Below, in pieces: positions 7,108 through 13,927 of a stretch of 64,000 nt of DNA. The position numbers were made by a program, and so were the translations under genes. Source of the DNA: an uncultured Anaerolineaceae bacterium. GTDB taxonomy: Bacteria; Chloroflexota; Anaerolineae; Anaerolineales; Anaerolineaceae. The notes under the pieces are model-generated. The model was not told where the DNA came from. It saw only the letters and a program-made list of their open reading frames with translations, and made no database searches. Where the stretch lies: positions 124,001-188,000 of the forward strand of contig CALCNO010000201.1 in assembly GCA_937897615.1 (NCBI GenBank). Reading direction: 5' to 3'. The stretch's first letter is position 1. Every line of letters begins with the position of its first letter.

Positions 7108-8817
7108 TTACCGTCCGCCGCCGGCACAGGCACAGGCGCAGCCCGCGCAGGCACAGGCGCACGCACAGGAATGGCCACCGCCGCCTGAACCGCCAGAACT
7201 GCGATATGTTGAGGGCGGGGGCGGAGGATTGGTAATATTGGTCACGCCGCTGGTAAAGCCGGTGAGGCCTCCGAGGATGCCGGAGGAAAAATTGGTTACG
7301 CTGTTGACCACAGAAGCAGCAAACGCTGAACCTGGCATGGAGGGCATGGAAATAGAGCGGCCAGATGAGCCTGATGAAGGAATGGATGTACTTACAGAGC
7401 TTGTGCCACCAGCCGCTGGTCGGAGCATGGTGGGGTCATAGCGCCACCACCACGAGGGAGTGGGGATGAATACCGGCCCGCTAAAGGTGTCGCGCGTGCG
7501 GTCTTCATAGCGCTTGTCGAGCATGGTCCAGTCCATCACCTCTTCGTAGACTTGCGCTTTTACTTCGGGGGTGCCGGCCTGCTCTACCTGCTCCCAGGCT
7601 TTTTGCATGATCGTTTCGTAAAAGTCGAGAGTTTCTTTTTTGCTGAAACCTTTCATTTTCTCGCCTACCGAACGGATCAGATTCACCATTGTCGCCTGCA
7701 GCAATTTTCTGCGGGCAGCGGTGTTCTTTTCACTAAAGGACTGAAGGAAATCTGTTTCATACCCGTACAGTCCTTCGGGTAATGGCGATGAAACTTTTAG
7801 CTCTAACGGGTCTTTGGTCACTACCTCGGCTGCGCCTTTTTTGAGCAGGCCAAACAGGGTCATGGTGAAGATCTTATCCATTGGCTGTTCTTTGAGCACT
7901 GCTACTTCCACCGCCGTGAGGCCACGTTTAATGCCGTGACCTTCGATTGATATTTTGGGCGGCAGATACTGCATTTTGCGTTTTTTGGCGCCCACGGTGG
8001 CAGAGTAGACCATCAGGACGAAAAAGCCCGCAAACCCGAGGCAAAAGATGAACGGGCAAATGTTGCCGAGGTCAAAGGAAGGAGTGGTTTTGGTGGGTTC
8101 GGTGTAAGGGGTTTGAACAACCGCTCCTGCGGCCAGGTAACGTGATGGGAAGCTGGCGCCAAACGTATACTGTGTAAAGCTGTTGGCCTGGTCGGAAACC
8201 CAGGTGTAAAAAATCAACCCGGAATCAAGGATTTTACTCTCAGGCTCCTGCCCGCCCGGCCATTTGGTAGGAACAAAATAGCGCCCTTCACTTGATTGAA
8301 CGCCAGAGGGCAAAACGATGGTGAATTGATAGGTGGTTTTGCCGTAGCAATAGGAACTATCGAACCAGGAGGGAGAGAACACCAGGCTGGCATACTCCTC
8401 AGATTCCTGCTGTGTGCCCGGGTAGATCACGTTCTTGACGTTCTGGATATAGACATGGACGATCCCAGAGCCGCCGGCCGGAATCTCGTATTTTCCCAGT
8501 TCAACCGCAATCCCCGGGGAAACGTAGGGAGAATCGCTGATCCGTGTAACCGCGTTGCCGTTTACATCGGCGCTGATGTTGCTCAATTTGTAGTCGTAAT
8601 TGGGCAAGCCAATATCCACGGCGTCGATGGCGTGCGCACCGGAATCGTTGAGGAACTTGATCGTGTAGTCGATGTTGATCGAGCCATCGGTGTTGGTAGT
8701 GACCACCACTGCTTGTTCCGGCACCTGAAAACGATAATCCTGAGCAAAAACGGGGGTGGTGCTGCCTGCGAGCAGGATAAAAATGAGAAAAAGACAGATA
8801 TACCGGTAGACTCTCAT
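7108..8817 (-). CDS. DUF2207-like membrane protein with C-terminal Cys-Ala repeat tail
   Basis: 569 residues from the ATG after GGGAGG; this start gives a clean signal peptide (about residues 1-25, ending PVFA). The ectodomain of some 220 residues is followed by a membrane segment near residues 250-275, then a cytoplasmic region with LTAVEVAVLKEQPMDKIF and LFGLLKKGAAEV, as in DUF2207 proteins. The last 130 residues are low complexity (Ser/Gly/Pro, a PPPPP run, GGSGGGG) and end in seven cysteines at 551, 553, 555, 557, 560, 562 and 564, each followed by Ala, then GGGR. The predicted topology leaves this tail in the cytoplasm, where the adjacent radical SAM enzyme could reach it. The true function is unknown. 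Confidence 0.85.
   Translation of the reverse strand: MRVYRYICLFLIFILLAGSTTPVFAQDYRFQVPEQAVVVTTNTDGSINIDYTIKFLNDSGAHAIDAVDIGLPNYDYKLSNISADVNGNAVTRISDSPYVSPGIAVELGKYEIPAGGSGIVHVYIQNVKNVIYPGTQQESEEYASLVFSPSWFDSSYCYGKTTYQFTIVLPSGVQSSEGRYFVPTKWPGGQEPESKILDSGLIFYTWVSDQANSFTQYTFGASFPSRYLAAGAVVQTPYTEPTKTTPSFDLGNICPFIFCLGFAGFFVLMVYSATVGAKKRKMQYLPPKISIEGHGIKRGLTAVEVAVLKEQPMDKIFTMTLFGLLKKGAAEVVTKDPLELKVSSPLPEGLYGYETDFLQSFSEKNTAARRKLLQATMVNLIRSVGEKMKGFSKKETLDFYETIMQKAWEQVEQAGTPEVKAQVYEEVMDWTMLDKRYEDRTRDTFSGPVFIPTPSWWWRYDPTMLRPAAGGTSSVSTSIPSSGSSGRSISMPSMPGSAFAASVVNSVTNFSSGILGGLTGFTSGVTNITNPPPPPSTYRSSGGSGGGGHSCACACACAGCACACAGGGR
7121..7170. repeat. Hexamer-type tandem repeat encoding the Cys-Ala tail
   Basis: Plus-strand units of the type GGCACA or GGCGCA follow each other here. 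On the minus strand they read TGT/TGC then GCC/GCG, giving Cys-Ala dipeptides. The two codons for each residue alternate, so the array is conserved at protein level more than at DNA level. Such an array could change length by slippage. Confidence 0.8.
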
Positions 8818-8845
8818 GCCAAACCTCCCGTGTTGGTCAGTGGAA

Positions 8846-9199
8846 TTACCACTTTGGTTCTTCAGTAAGCTGATACACCGTGTGGCAGAATGGGCAGGTG
8901 ACCATTGGCGCACCCTGAACCATGGTGATGTTCTCTGCGCTCAAGGTACCGCCGCAGGATTTGCACTTGAGCGAGTCAAATTTAACATTTCCTGGCAGGT
9001 CGACATTGTAGGTCACATTAGTAGTGTTGCCTGCTTTGGCTTTTTTGGTGGCAACAAAGATGATCGCCAGGCCCACCCCCACCAACACAAGCCCAATGGG
9101 AAGCCAAACGATATTTCCAGTGCGGTCAACTGATCCGAGCACCATTAAAACCCCAAAAAGAATGAGTACAGCTGCACCAATATAAGAAATAATCTTCAT
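8846..9199 (-). CDS. Small membrane protein with C-terminal zinc ribbon
   Basis: 117 residues from the ATG preceded by GGAGGA; a TTG four codons earlier sits inside that ribosome site and is less likely. Two hydrophobic segments (about residues 5-22 and 31-49) are followed by a basic turn KKAKAG and a soluble tail holding CKSCGG and CPFC, a four-Cys zinc ribbon. It is the first gene of the five-gene minus-strand operon, 28 bases ahead of the Cys-Ala-tailed membrane protein. A role as membrane assembly partner or chaperone for that protein is an inference. No catalytic motif is visible. Confidence 0.8.
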   Translation of the reverse strand: MKIISYIGAAVLILFGVLMVLGSVDRTGNIVWLPIGLVLVGVGLAIIFVATKKAKAGNTTNVTYNVDLPGNVKFDSLKCKSCGGTLSAENITMVQGAPMVTCPFCHTVYQLTEEPKW

Positions 9200-9245
9200 G
9201 GTCTCCTCCAAGGATTCATACGTTGAAAAAATGCGTTTTTAAGAC

Positions 9246-9259
9246 CTTATAATTATAAG
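9246..9259. promoter_or_regulatory. Palindromic shared -10 region between divergent operons
   Basis: The 14-bp perfect palindrome CTTATAATTATAAG holds a TATAAT on each strand, at 9248-9253 (+, toward ligA) and 9252-9257 (-, toward the radical SAM operon). A TTGAAA at 9223-9228 is a possible plus-strand -35 at a long 19-base spacing; the minus-strand -35 is weak. One site probably serves both directions. Confidence 0.6.
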
Positions 9260-9299
9260 ATGATTTGGCGATAAATTTACGCCTACTCGAAGGTGACAG

Positions 9300-11330
9300 A
9301 TGACCGATAAACAAATTCTTGATGAGATTCACCAACTGCAAAAAGAATTGCAGGCCCACAATTACCGCTATCACGTGTTGGATGATCCCATCATCAGCGA
9401 TTATGAATACGATACGCTGTTGAAAAAGTTGCGTGAGTTGGAAGGGCAGCATCCGGAGGCAATTACGCCCGGTTCTCCCACGCAGCGGATTGAAGTGACG
9501 CCGCTGGAGCGTTTTACCAAAGTCACGCACCCATCACCGATCCTCTCTCTGGCGAATGCTTTTGGCAAAGATGACCTAAGGGATTGGTATGAACGTATTG
9601 CCAAACTGGATGCACGCGTGCGGGATTCCGGTTTTGTGCTGGAACCCAAAATTGATGGGCTTACGGTCGTGATTCGCTATGAAGCTGGCAGGCTGGTACA
9701 GGCCGCCACGCGCGGCGATGGCCTTGTGGGCGAAGACGTGACCGCCAATGTCAAGACTATCAAGTCTGTCCCGCTGCAAATCCCGGTGATGGAGAGCAAT
9801 GTGGCTGTTCCGCAAACACTGGTGGTGCGCGGGGAGATTTATATCCGTAAGGATGATTTTGAGCGCCTCAATGCTAAATTACTTGAAAGCGGCGAAAAGA
9901 CCTATCAAAACCCACGCAACACCGCTGCCGGCTCGCTGCGCCAGTTGGATGCTCGTATTACCGCCTCAAGGCCTTTATCTCTGTTGGCCTATGCCATTGT
10001 GGAAACTTCCGGCGAGATGCCGGCGACCCAGTGGGGATTGCTGAATTATCTCCGCCAGTTGGGGTTTCCGGTTTCCGATCTTGCGAAAAAAGTGGATTCT
10101 TTTGATAACGTGCTCAATTCAGTGGGCAGTTGGGCAGAACAACGCGATGCTGTCCCTTACGAGATCGACGGCGTGGTGATTAAACTAAACGATTTGCTCC
10201 TTGCCGATGAGTTGGGTTTCGTGGGCAAGGACCCCCGCGGCGCCATTGCCCTCAAATTTCCGGCGCGGGAAAAATCCACTGTGTTGCGCGAAATCAAGGT
10301 GAACGTGGGGCGCACAGGTGTTTTGACCCCCTACGCCGTGCTTGAGCCGGTTGAGATCGGCGGGGTAATTGTCAAGCAGGCAACCCTGCACAATTTTGAC
10401 TATATCGCTGAGAAGGATATTCGCCCCGGCGACCGCGTTCTTATCAAGCGCGCCGGTGATGTGATCCCTTATGTGATAGGCCCCTTGGTTGAAGAACGGG
10501 ACGCTGCCAGCCAGCCATACGTTCCCCCTGAAACCTGCCCCTCCTGCGGCCAAAAGGTGCAGCATTTTGATGATGAGGTAGCCTGGTATTGTGTTAATAG
10601 TGCCTGCCCGGCGCAGCTTGTGCGCAACATTGAACATTTTGTTTCCAAAGGCGCGATGGATATTCTGGGCCTGGGGGAGAAGATCGTAGAGTTGCTAGTG
10701 GAGCAGGGAAAGATCAAGGATGTGGCTGATCTTTATCGCCTGACCAAAGCTGACCTGATGGATTTGGAAGGTTTTGCTGATAAAAAAGCTGAAAATCTGA
10801 TCATAGCCATTCAGGCATCGCGGACGCAGCCGTTGGCGCGGTTGCTCACCGGGCTGGGGATACATGGCATCGGCGAAGTGGCGGCTGTGGATCTGGCGCG
10901 GGAAATGAAATCCCTGGATGTTTTTCGTGACTGTTCCATCGAGAGACTGCTTGCCATTGAAGGCATCGGCCCCAATACCGCTCAATCGATCCTGGATTGG
11001 TTCTCACGTAAACCCAACCTAAACCTCATTGACAAGTTAAAATCGCTGGGCGTATGGCCAGTGTATGCACAGGCACAACCGGCAGCGAACCAATCTCTGG
11101 CTGGTAAAGTGTTTGTCATCACCGGCACGCTGCCCACGCTTTCCCGCGAGGAATGCAAGGCGTTGATCGAAGAGCATGGCGGCAAGGTCACCGATAGTGT
11201 GAGCAAGAATACGAGTTATCTGGTGGTGGGGGAAAGCGCTGGCTCAAAGCTGGAAAAAGCACAGTCTCTAGGCGTGCCTTTGCTCAGTGAGGAGCAATTG
11301 CGTATTCTGATCGGGGGCACCCTTGCTTGA
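9300..11330 (+). CDS. ligA: NAD+-dependent DNA ligase
   Basis: 676 residues, the normal LigA length. It seals nicks in duplex DNA using NAD+ during replication and repair. The adenylated lysine is K117 in EPKIDG. The order of domains is complete: N-terminal Ia region with the YRYHVLDDPIISDYEYD helix, adenylation domain, OB fold, a four-Cys zinc finger starting CPSCG near residue 413 and ending CPAQ, helix-hairpin-helix repeats, and a C-terminal BRCT domain (GKVFVITGTLPTLSREECK). The ATG follows GAAGG. Its stop codon overlaps the TTG start of the next gene, so the two are translationally coupled. Confidence 0.98.
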   Translation: MTDKQILDEIHQLQKELQAHNYRYHVLDDPIISDYEYDTLLKKLRELEGQHPEAITPGSPTQRIEVTPLERFTKVTHPSPILSLANAFGKDDLRDWYERIAKLDARVRDSGFVLEPKIDGLTVVIRYEAGRLVQAATRGDGLVGEDVTANVKTIKSVPLQIPVMESNVAVPQTLVVRGEIYIRKDDFERLNAKLLESGEKTYQNPRNTAAGSLRQLDARITASRPLSLLAYAIVETSGEMPATQWGLLNYLRQLGFPVSDLAKKVDSFDNVLNSVGSWAEQRDAVPYEIDGVVIKLNDLLLADELGFVGKDPRGAIALKFPAREKSTVLREIKVNVGRTGVLTPYAVLEPVEIGGVIVKQATLHNFDYIAEKDIRPGDRVLIKRAGDVIPYVIGPLVEERDAASQPYVPPETCPSCGQKVQHFDDEVAWYCVNSACPAQLVRNIEHFVSKGAMDILGLGEKIVELLVEQGKIKDVADLYRLTKADLMDLEGFADKKAENLIIAIQASRTQPLARLLTGLGIHGIGEVAAVDLAREMKSLDVFRDCSIERLLAIEGIGPNTAQSILDWFSRKPNLNLIDKLKSLGVWPVYAQAQPAANQSLAGKVFVITGTLPTLSREECKALIEEHGGKVTDSVSKNTSYLVVGESAGSKLEKAQSLGVPLLSEEQLRILIGGTLA

Positions 11331-12507
11331 GATTCGCCTTAAACCGGGTCGCGAAAAATCGCTGCTTTACAAACACCCCTGGATATTCAGCTCCGCGGTG
11401 GATAGCGTCTCTGGCGAGCCAGCAGTTGGAGATACTGTTCTGGTGCGCGCATCAGGCGGTGAGAAACTGGGGCTGGGCGCCTATTCGCCTCACTCGAACA
11501 TTCGCATCCGCATGTGGATGCATGATCCAGATGTAAAGATTGACCGTACTTTTTTCTACGCCCGCATTGCCGCTGCCATTGAGAAACGCCGGCGCTACAT
11601 CTTTAATCAGGACTGCAACGCTTACCGGCTCGTTTTCGGTGAATCAGACGGTTTACCTGGCCTGGTGGTTGACCAGTTTGATAAGGTCGTTGTGGTGCAG
11701 GTGTTATCTGCCGGCGTAGAAGCCAACAGGCAGGAGATATTCTCTGTTCTGCGTGAGTTACTACCGGGGCATGTGCTTTATGAGCGTTCGGATGTGGATG
11801 TGCGCTTGTTGGAGGGTCTGCCTGAGCGCACGGGATTGATCTATGGTGATGTGATTCCTTCTGAAAACTGGGTAAGCGAGTATGGAATTCAGTATCTGGT
11901 TGATGTGGTTGGCGGGCAAAAGACCGGATTTTACATTGACCAGCGTGAAAACCGCCGAAAGTTACAGAATTATTGCAGGGAGAAGGATGTTCTCAACTGC
12001 TTTTGTTACACCGGCGGCTTTACGCTGAATGCTTTAAAAGGCGGCGCGCGGTCTGTGCTGTCCATCGATTCTTCGCAGGATGCCCTGTTGAAGTTGCAAC
12101 GCAATATTGATCACAATGATCTGGACGCAGCTAAAGCCACTTCGCTTTGTGGCGATGTGTTTGTCGAATTGCGCAAGCTGCGCGACCGCGCTGCCAGCTA
12201 CGATGTGATCATTCTCGACCCGCCGAAATTTGCCCCCACCGTGGCGCAGTCAGAAAAGGCGGCCCGTGGGTATAAAGATATTAACCTGCTGGCATTTAAA
12301 CTGCTGCGTCCGGGCGGAGTGTTGTTCACTTTTTCCTGCTCCGGGGGCATCTCGCGCGAGCTTTTTCAGAAGATCGTTAGCGGCGCGGCGGAGGATGCCG
12401 GCTGTGATGTGCAGATTATCGATCAGTTATCCCAGGCAGGTGATCATCCAGTTTCACTGGCCTTCCCGGAAAGCATGTATTTGAAAGGCCTGGTGTGCAT
12501 AAAATAA
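11323..12507 (+). CDS. Class I SAM-dependent rRNA methyltransferase, RlmI-like
   Basis: 394 residues. The N-terminal PUA-type region starts with LKPGREKSLLYKHPWIFSSAV, as in RlmI/YccW, the 23S rRNA m5C1962 methyltransferase. The catalytic domain shows GQKTGFYIDQRENR, the SAM-binding CYTGGFTLNALKGGA, the DPPKFAP motif and FSCSG with the likely catalytic Cys. The start is a TTG overlapping the last eight bases of ligA; it restores the full family N-terminus and has GGGGG upstream. No ATG gives a full-length product. The gene ends in a terminator shared with tmRNA. Confidence 0.9.
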   Translation: MLEIRLKPGREKSLLYKHPWIFSSAVDSVSGEPAVGDTVLVRASGGEKLGLGAYSPHSNIRIRMWMHDPDVKIDRTFFYARIAAAIEKRRRYIFNQDCNAYRLVFGESDGLPGLVVDQFDKVVVVQVLSAGVEANRQEIFSVLRELLPGHVLYERSDVDVRLLEGLPERTGLIYGDVIPSENWVSEYGIQYLVDVVGGQKTGFYIDQRENRRKLQNYCREKDVLNCFCYTGGFTLNALKGGARSVLSIDSSQDALLKLQRNIDHNDLDAAKATSLCGDVFVELRKLRDRAASYDVIILDPPKFAPTVAQSEKAARGYKDINLLAFKLLRPGGVLFTFSCSGGISRELFQKIVSGAAEDAGCDVQIIDQLSQAGDHPVSLAFPESMYLKGLVCIK

Positions 12508-12530
12508 AAACGCACAAATGTGCGTTTTTA
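12506..12530. terminator. Bidirectional terminator between rlmI-like gene and tmRNA
   Basis: An 11-bp stem, AAAAACGCACA with TGTGCGTTTTT, has T runs when read on either strand, so it can end both converging transcripts. Confidence 0.9.
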
Positions 12531-12531
12531 A

Positions 12532-12927
12532 GGTGGAGATGGCGGGAATTGAACCCGCGTCCGAACGATTAGATCCGCGGACACCTACAAGCTTAGTTTG
12601 TTTTGTGTTTCGCCTCAATTTGCAAAACAAACAAAACCAAATTGAGGCCAGCCGCCCGGATCCGAAAGTCCTCTTTCATGCACCCCGCGGCTTGATGCAC
12701 GGCACTTCAACTTTGTGGCGCCCGCTCTGTTACCGGTTGAAGAGCGGAACAGGCAGGCGTGACGCTTCTTAGGGCGTCAGGTGAGCTGATCTCATCGCTT
12801 ATGCGGCGACGGGAAGAGCTGCATAGGAAGTGCGATTGGCACTTGATTTTTGTACGGATTTTACGAGTTCGGTACCTCTCGGCTTGCAGTCCGGAACCAG
12901 CCTCGCCCGTCGAAGCCTGTCATCCCC
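12532..12927 (-). ncRNA. ssrA: Transfer-messenger RNA (tmRNA)
   Basis: The minus strand begins GGGGATGACAGGCTTCGACG, the standard tmRNA 5' end, and ends with a T arm GGGTTCAATTCCCGCC and acceptor CATCTCC pairing with GGGGATG. The 3' end is ACC followed by T, so CCA is not fully encoded. The reading frame at 12840-12799 encodes the tag ANRTSYAALPVAA and a TAA stop. tmRNA and SmpB (encoded at 59515) rescue stalled ribosomes and mark the products for proteolysis. A TATAAT at 12938-12943 lies 10 bases upstream. Confidence 0.97.
12799..12840 (-). other. tmRNA proteolysis tag reading frame (ANRTSYAALPVAA)
   Basis: Resume codon GCC, then thirteen codons in all ending in GCC GCA TAA. The hydrophobic Ala-Ala end is the usual ClpXP-type degradation signal. 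The central SYAALPV part differs from the common ANDENYALAA pattern. Confidence 0.85.
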
Positions 12928-12937
12928 GGATAAATCC

Positions 12938-12956
12938 ATTATACTTCAATATTGAA
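12938..12956 (-). promoter_or_regulatory. tmRNA promoter with adjacent palindrome
   Basis: A TATAAT (minus strand, 12938-12943) lies 10 bases before the tmRNA 5' end. The 12-bp perfect palindrome TTCAATATTGAA at 12945-12956 occupies the spacer next to it. No good -35 is visible, so the palindrome may be a binding site that activates or represses the promoter. Confidence 0.55.
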
Positions 12957-12978
12957 ATGGGCTGATTTAAAGCAAAAG

Positions 12979-13052
12979 TGGGCGGAACAGGACTCGAACC
13001 TGCGACCTCATCTGTGTAAGAGATGCGCTCTAACCAACTGAGCTATCCGCCC
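12979..13052 (-). tRNA. tRNA-Val (anticodon TAC)
   Basis: Minus-strand cloverleaf with acceptor GGGCGGA/TCCGCCC, D arm TAGCTCAGTTGGTTAGAGC, anticodon stem CATCT/AGATG around CTTACAC (anticodon TAC), and T arm GGTTCGAGTCC. No CCA is encoded. A TATAAT lies upstream on the minus strand in the gap before the FAA-hydrolase gene. Confidence 0.95.
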
Positions 13053-13087
13053 GGCGCCGAAATTATACCTTATTTCAGGAGCGATTG

Positions 13088-13843
13088 ATGAAAATACTCC
13101 GCTTTCTTGACCGCGAGAACAAGATCCACTACGGCTGGCTGAATGAAAACCGCATTGGGTTGATCGATGGGGATATTTATGGCGAGTGCCAGCGGCTGGA
13201 ACCCTCAATGAGTTTATCCGCGGTTCGCGTCCTCCCGCCGGTGCAGCCTCAGAAGATCATTTGCGTGGGAAGGAACTACACCGAACACGCTGCCGAACAG
13301 CATGTGGATATCCCGGAAAGCCCGCAACTGTTTCTCAAGCCGCCCTCTGCGCTTATTGCAGATTCTGAGACGATCGTCATTCCTCCTCAGAGCAATCAGG
13401 TGGAGCACGAAGCAGAATTGGTCGCCGTAATCGGCAAAAGGGGGCGTTGGATTCCGGTTGAAGAGTGCCGGCAGTTTATTTTTGGTTACACCATTGGCAA
13501 TGACGTAACCGCCAGAGATATCCAGCATAAAGACCTTCAATGGACGCGAGGCAAGGGCTTTGATACATTTTGCCCCACTGGCCCCTGGATTGAGACTGAG
13601 CTGGACCCTGCTGACTGCCTGATCACCTGCCGCGTAAACGGCGAGCTGCGGCAGATGGCATCAACGCGCGAAATGATTTTTTCGATCGACCAGATTGTAG
13701 CGTATGTTTCCACGATCATGACATTGGAACCCGGTGATTTGATTTTTACCGGAACTCCGGCTGGGATTGGGGGTCTGAGGGCGGGCGACTCGGTGGAAAT
13801 TTCAATTGAGGGCATTGGGATTCTGAAAAATTCTGTGACGTAA
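13088..13843 (+). CDS. Fumarylacetoacetate hydrolase family protein
   Basis: 251 residues from the ATG six bases after AGGAG (an adjacent TTG is ignored). The family holds a divalent metal in a beta roll and hydrolyses or decarboxylates beta-diketo acids. The metal ligands are visible as VEHEAELVAVIG and GNDVTARD, and the family end FTGTPAGIGGLRAGD is present. KIICVGRNYTEHAAE near residue 57 marks the domain start. Possible activities include acylpyruvate hydrolysis and oxaloacetate decarboxylation; the sequence does not decide. It is a single gene with tRNA-Val upstream on the other strand. Confidence 0.9.
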   Translation: MKILRFLDRENKIHYGWLNENRIGLIDGDIYGECQRLEPSMSLSAVRVLPPVQPQKIICVGRNYTEHAAEQHVDIPESPQLFLKPPSALIADSETIVIPPQSNQVEHEAELVAVIGKRGRWIPVEECRQFIFGYTIGNDVTARDIQHKDLQWTRGKGFDTFCPTGPWIETELDPADCLITCRVNGELRQMASTREMIFSIDQIVAYVSTIMTLEPGDLIFTGTPAGIGGLRAGDSVEISIEGIGILKNSVT

Positions 13844-13860
13844 ATTCTCCGTAAAAACAC

Positions 13861-13905
13861 TTGACTTTGACTGAAGCACTTGTATAATAAGACTAATAAG
13901 GTCTT
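13861..13905 (+). promoter_or_regulatory. Strong sigma70-type promoter of the surface protein gene
   Basis: TTGACT at 13861-13866, a 16-base spacer and a perfect TATAAT at 13883-13888. The initial transcribed region carries a small inverted repeat, AAGAC at 13889-13893 and GTCTT at 13901-13905. The gene's AAGGAG ribosome site lies at about 13917-13922. Confidence 0.85.
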
Positions 13906-13927
13906 AATAGTGTTATAAGGAGAATGA

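Noticed and set aside
6902..7441. Plus-strand frame of 179 codons with Gln-Ala and Pro runs
   Set aside because: It is the antisense image of the radical SAM start and the Cys-Ala tail; the repeats come from the hexamer array and no ribosome site is present.
3811..9199. PQQ or mycofactocin biosynthesis cluster
   Set aside because: There is a PqqD-like domain and a SPASM enzyme, but no small PqqA- or MftA-type precursor, no PqqB/C/F and no glycosyltransferase; the only Cys-rich candidate is the tail of a large membrane protein.
12518..12965. Plus-strand open frames over this stretch (85 and 68 codons)
   Set aside because: They lie across the tmRNA gene on the opposite strand; the RNA structure and tag explain the conservation.
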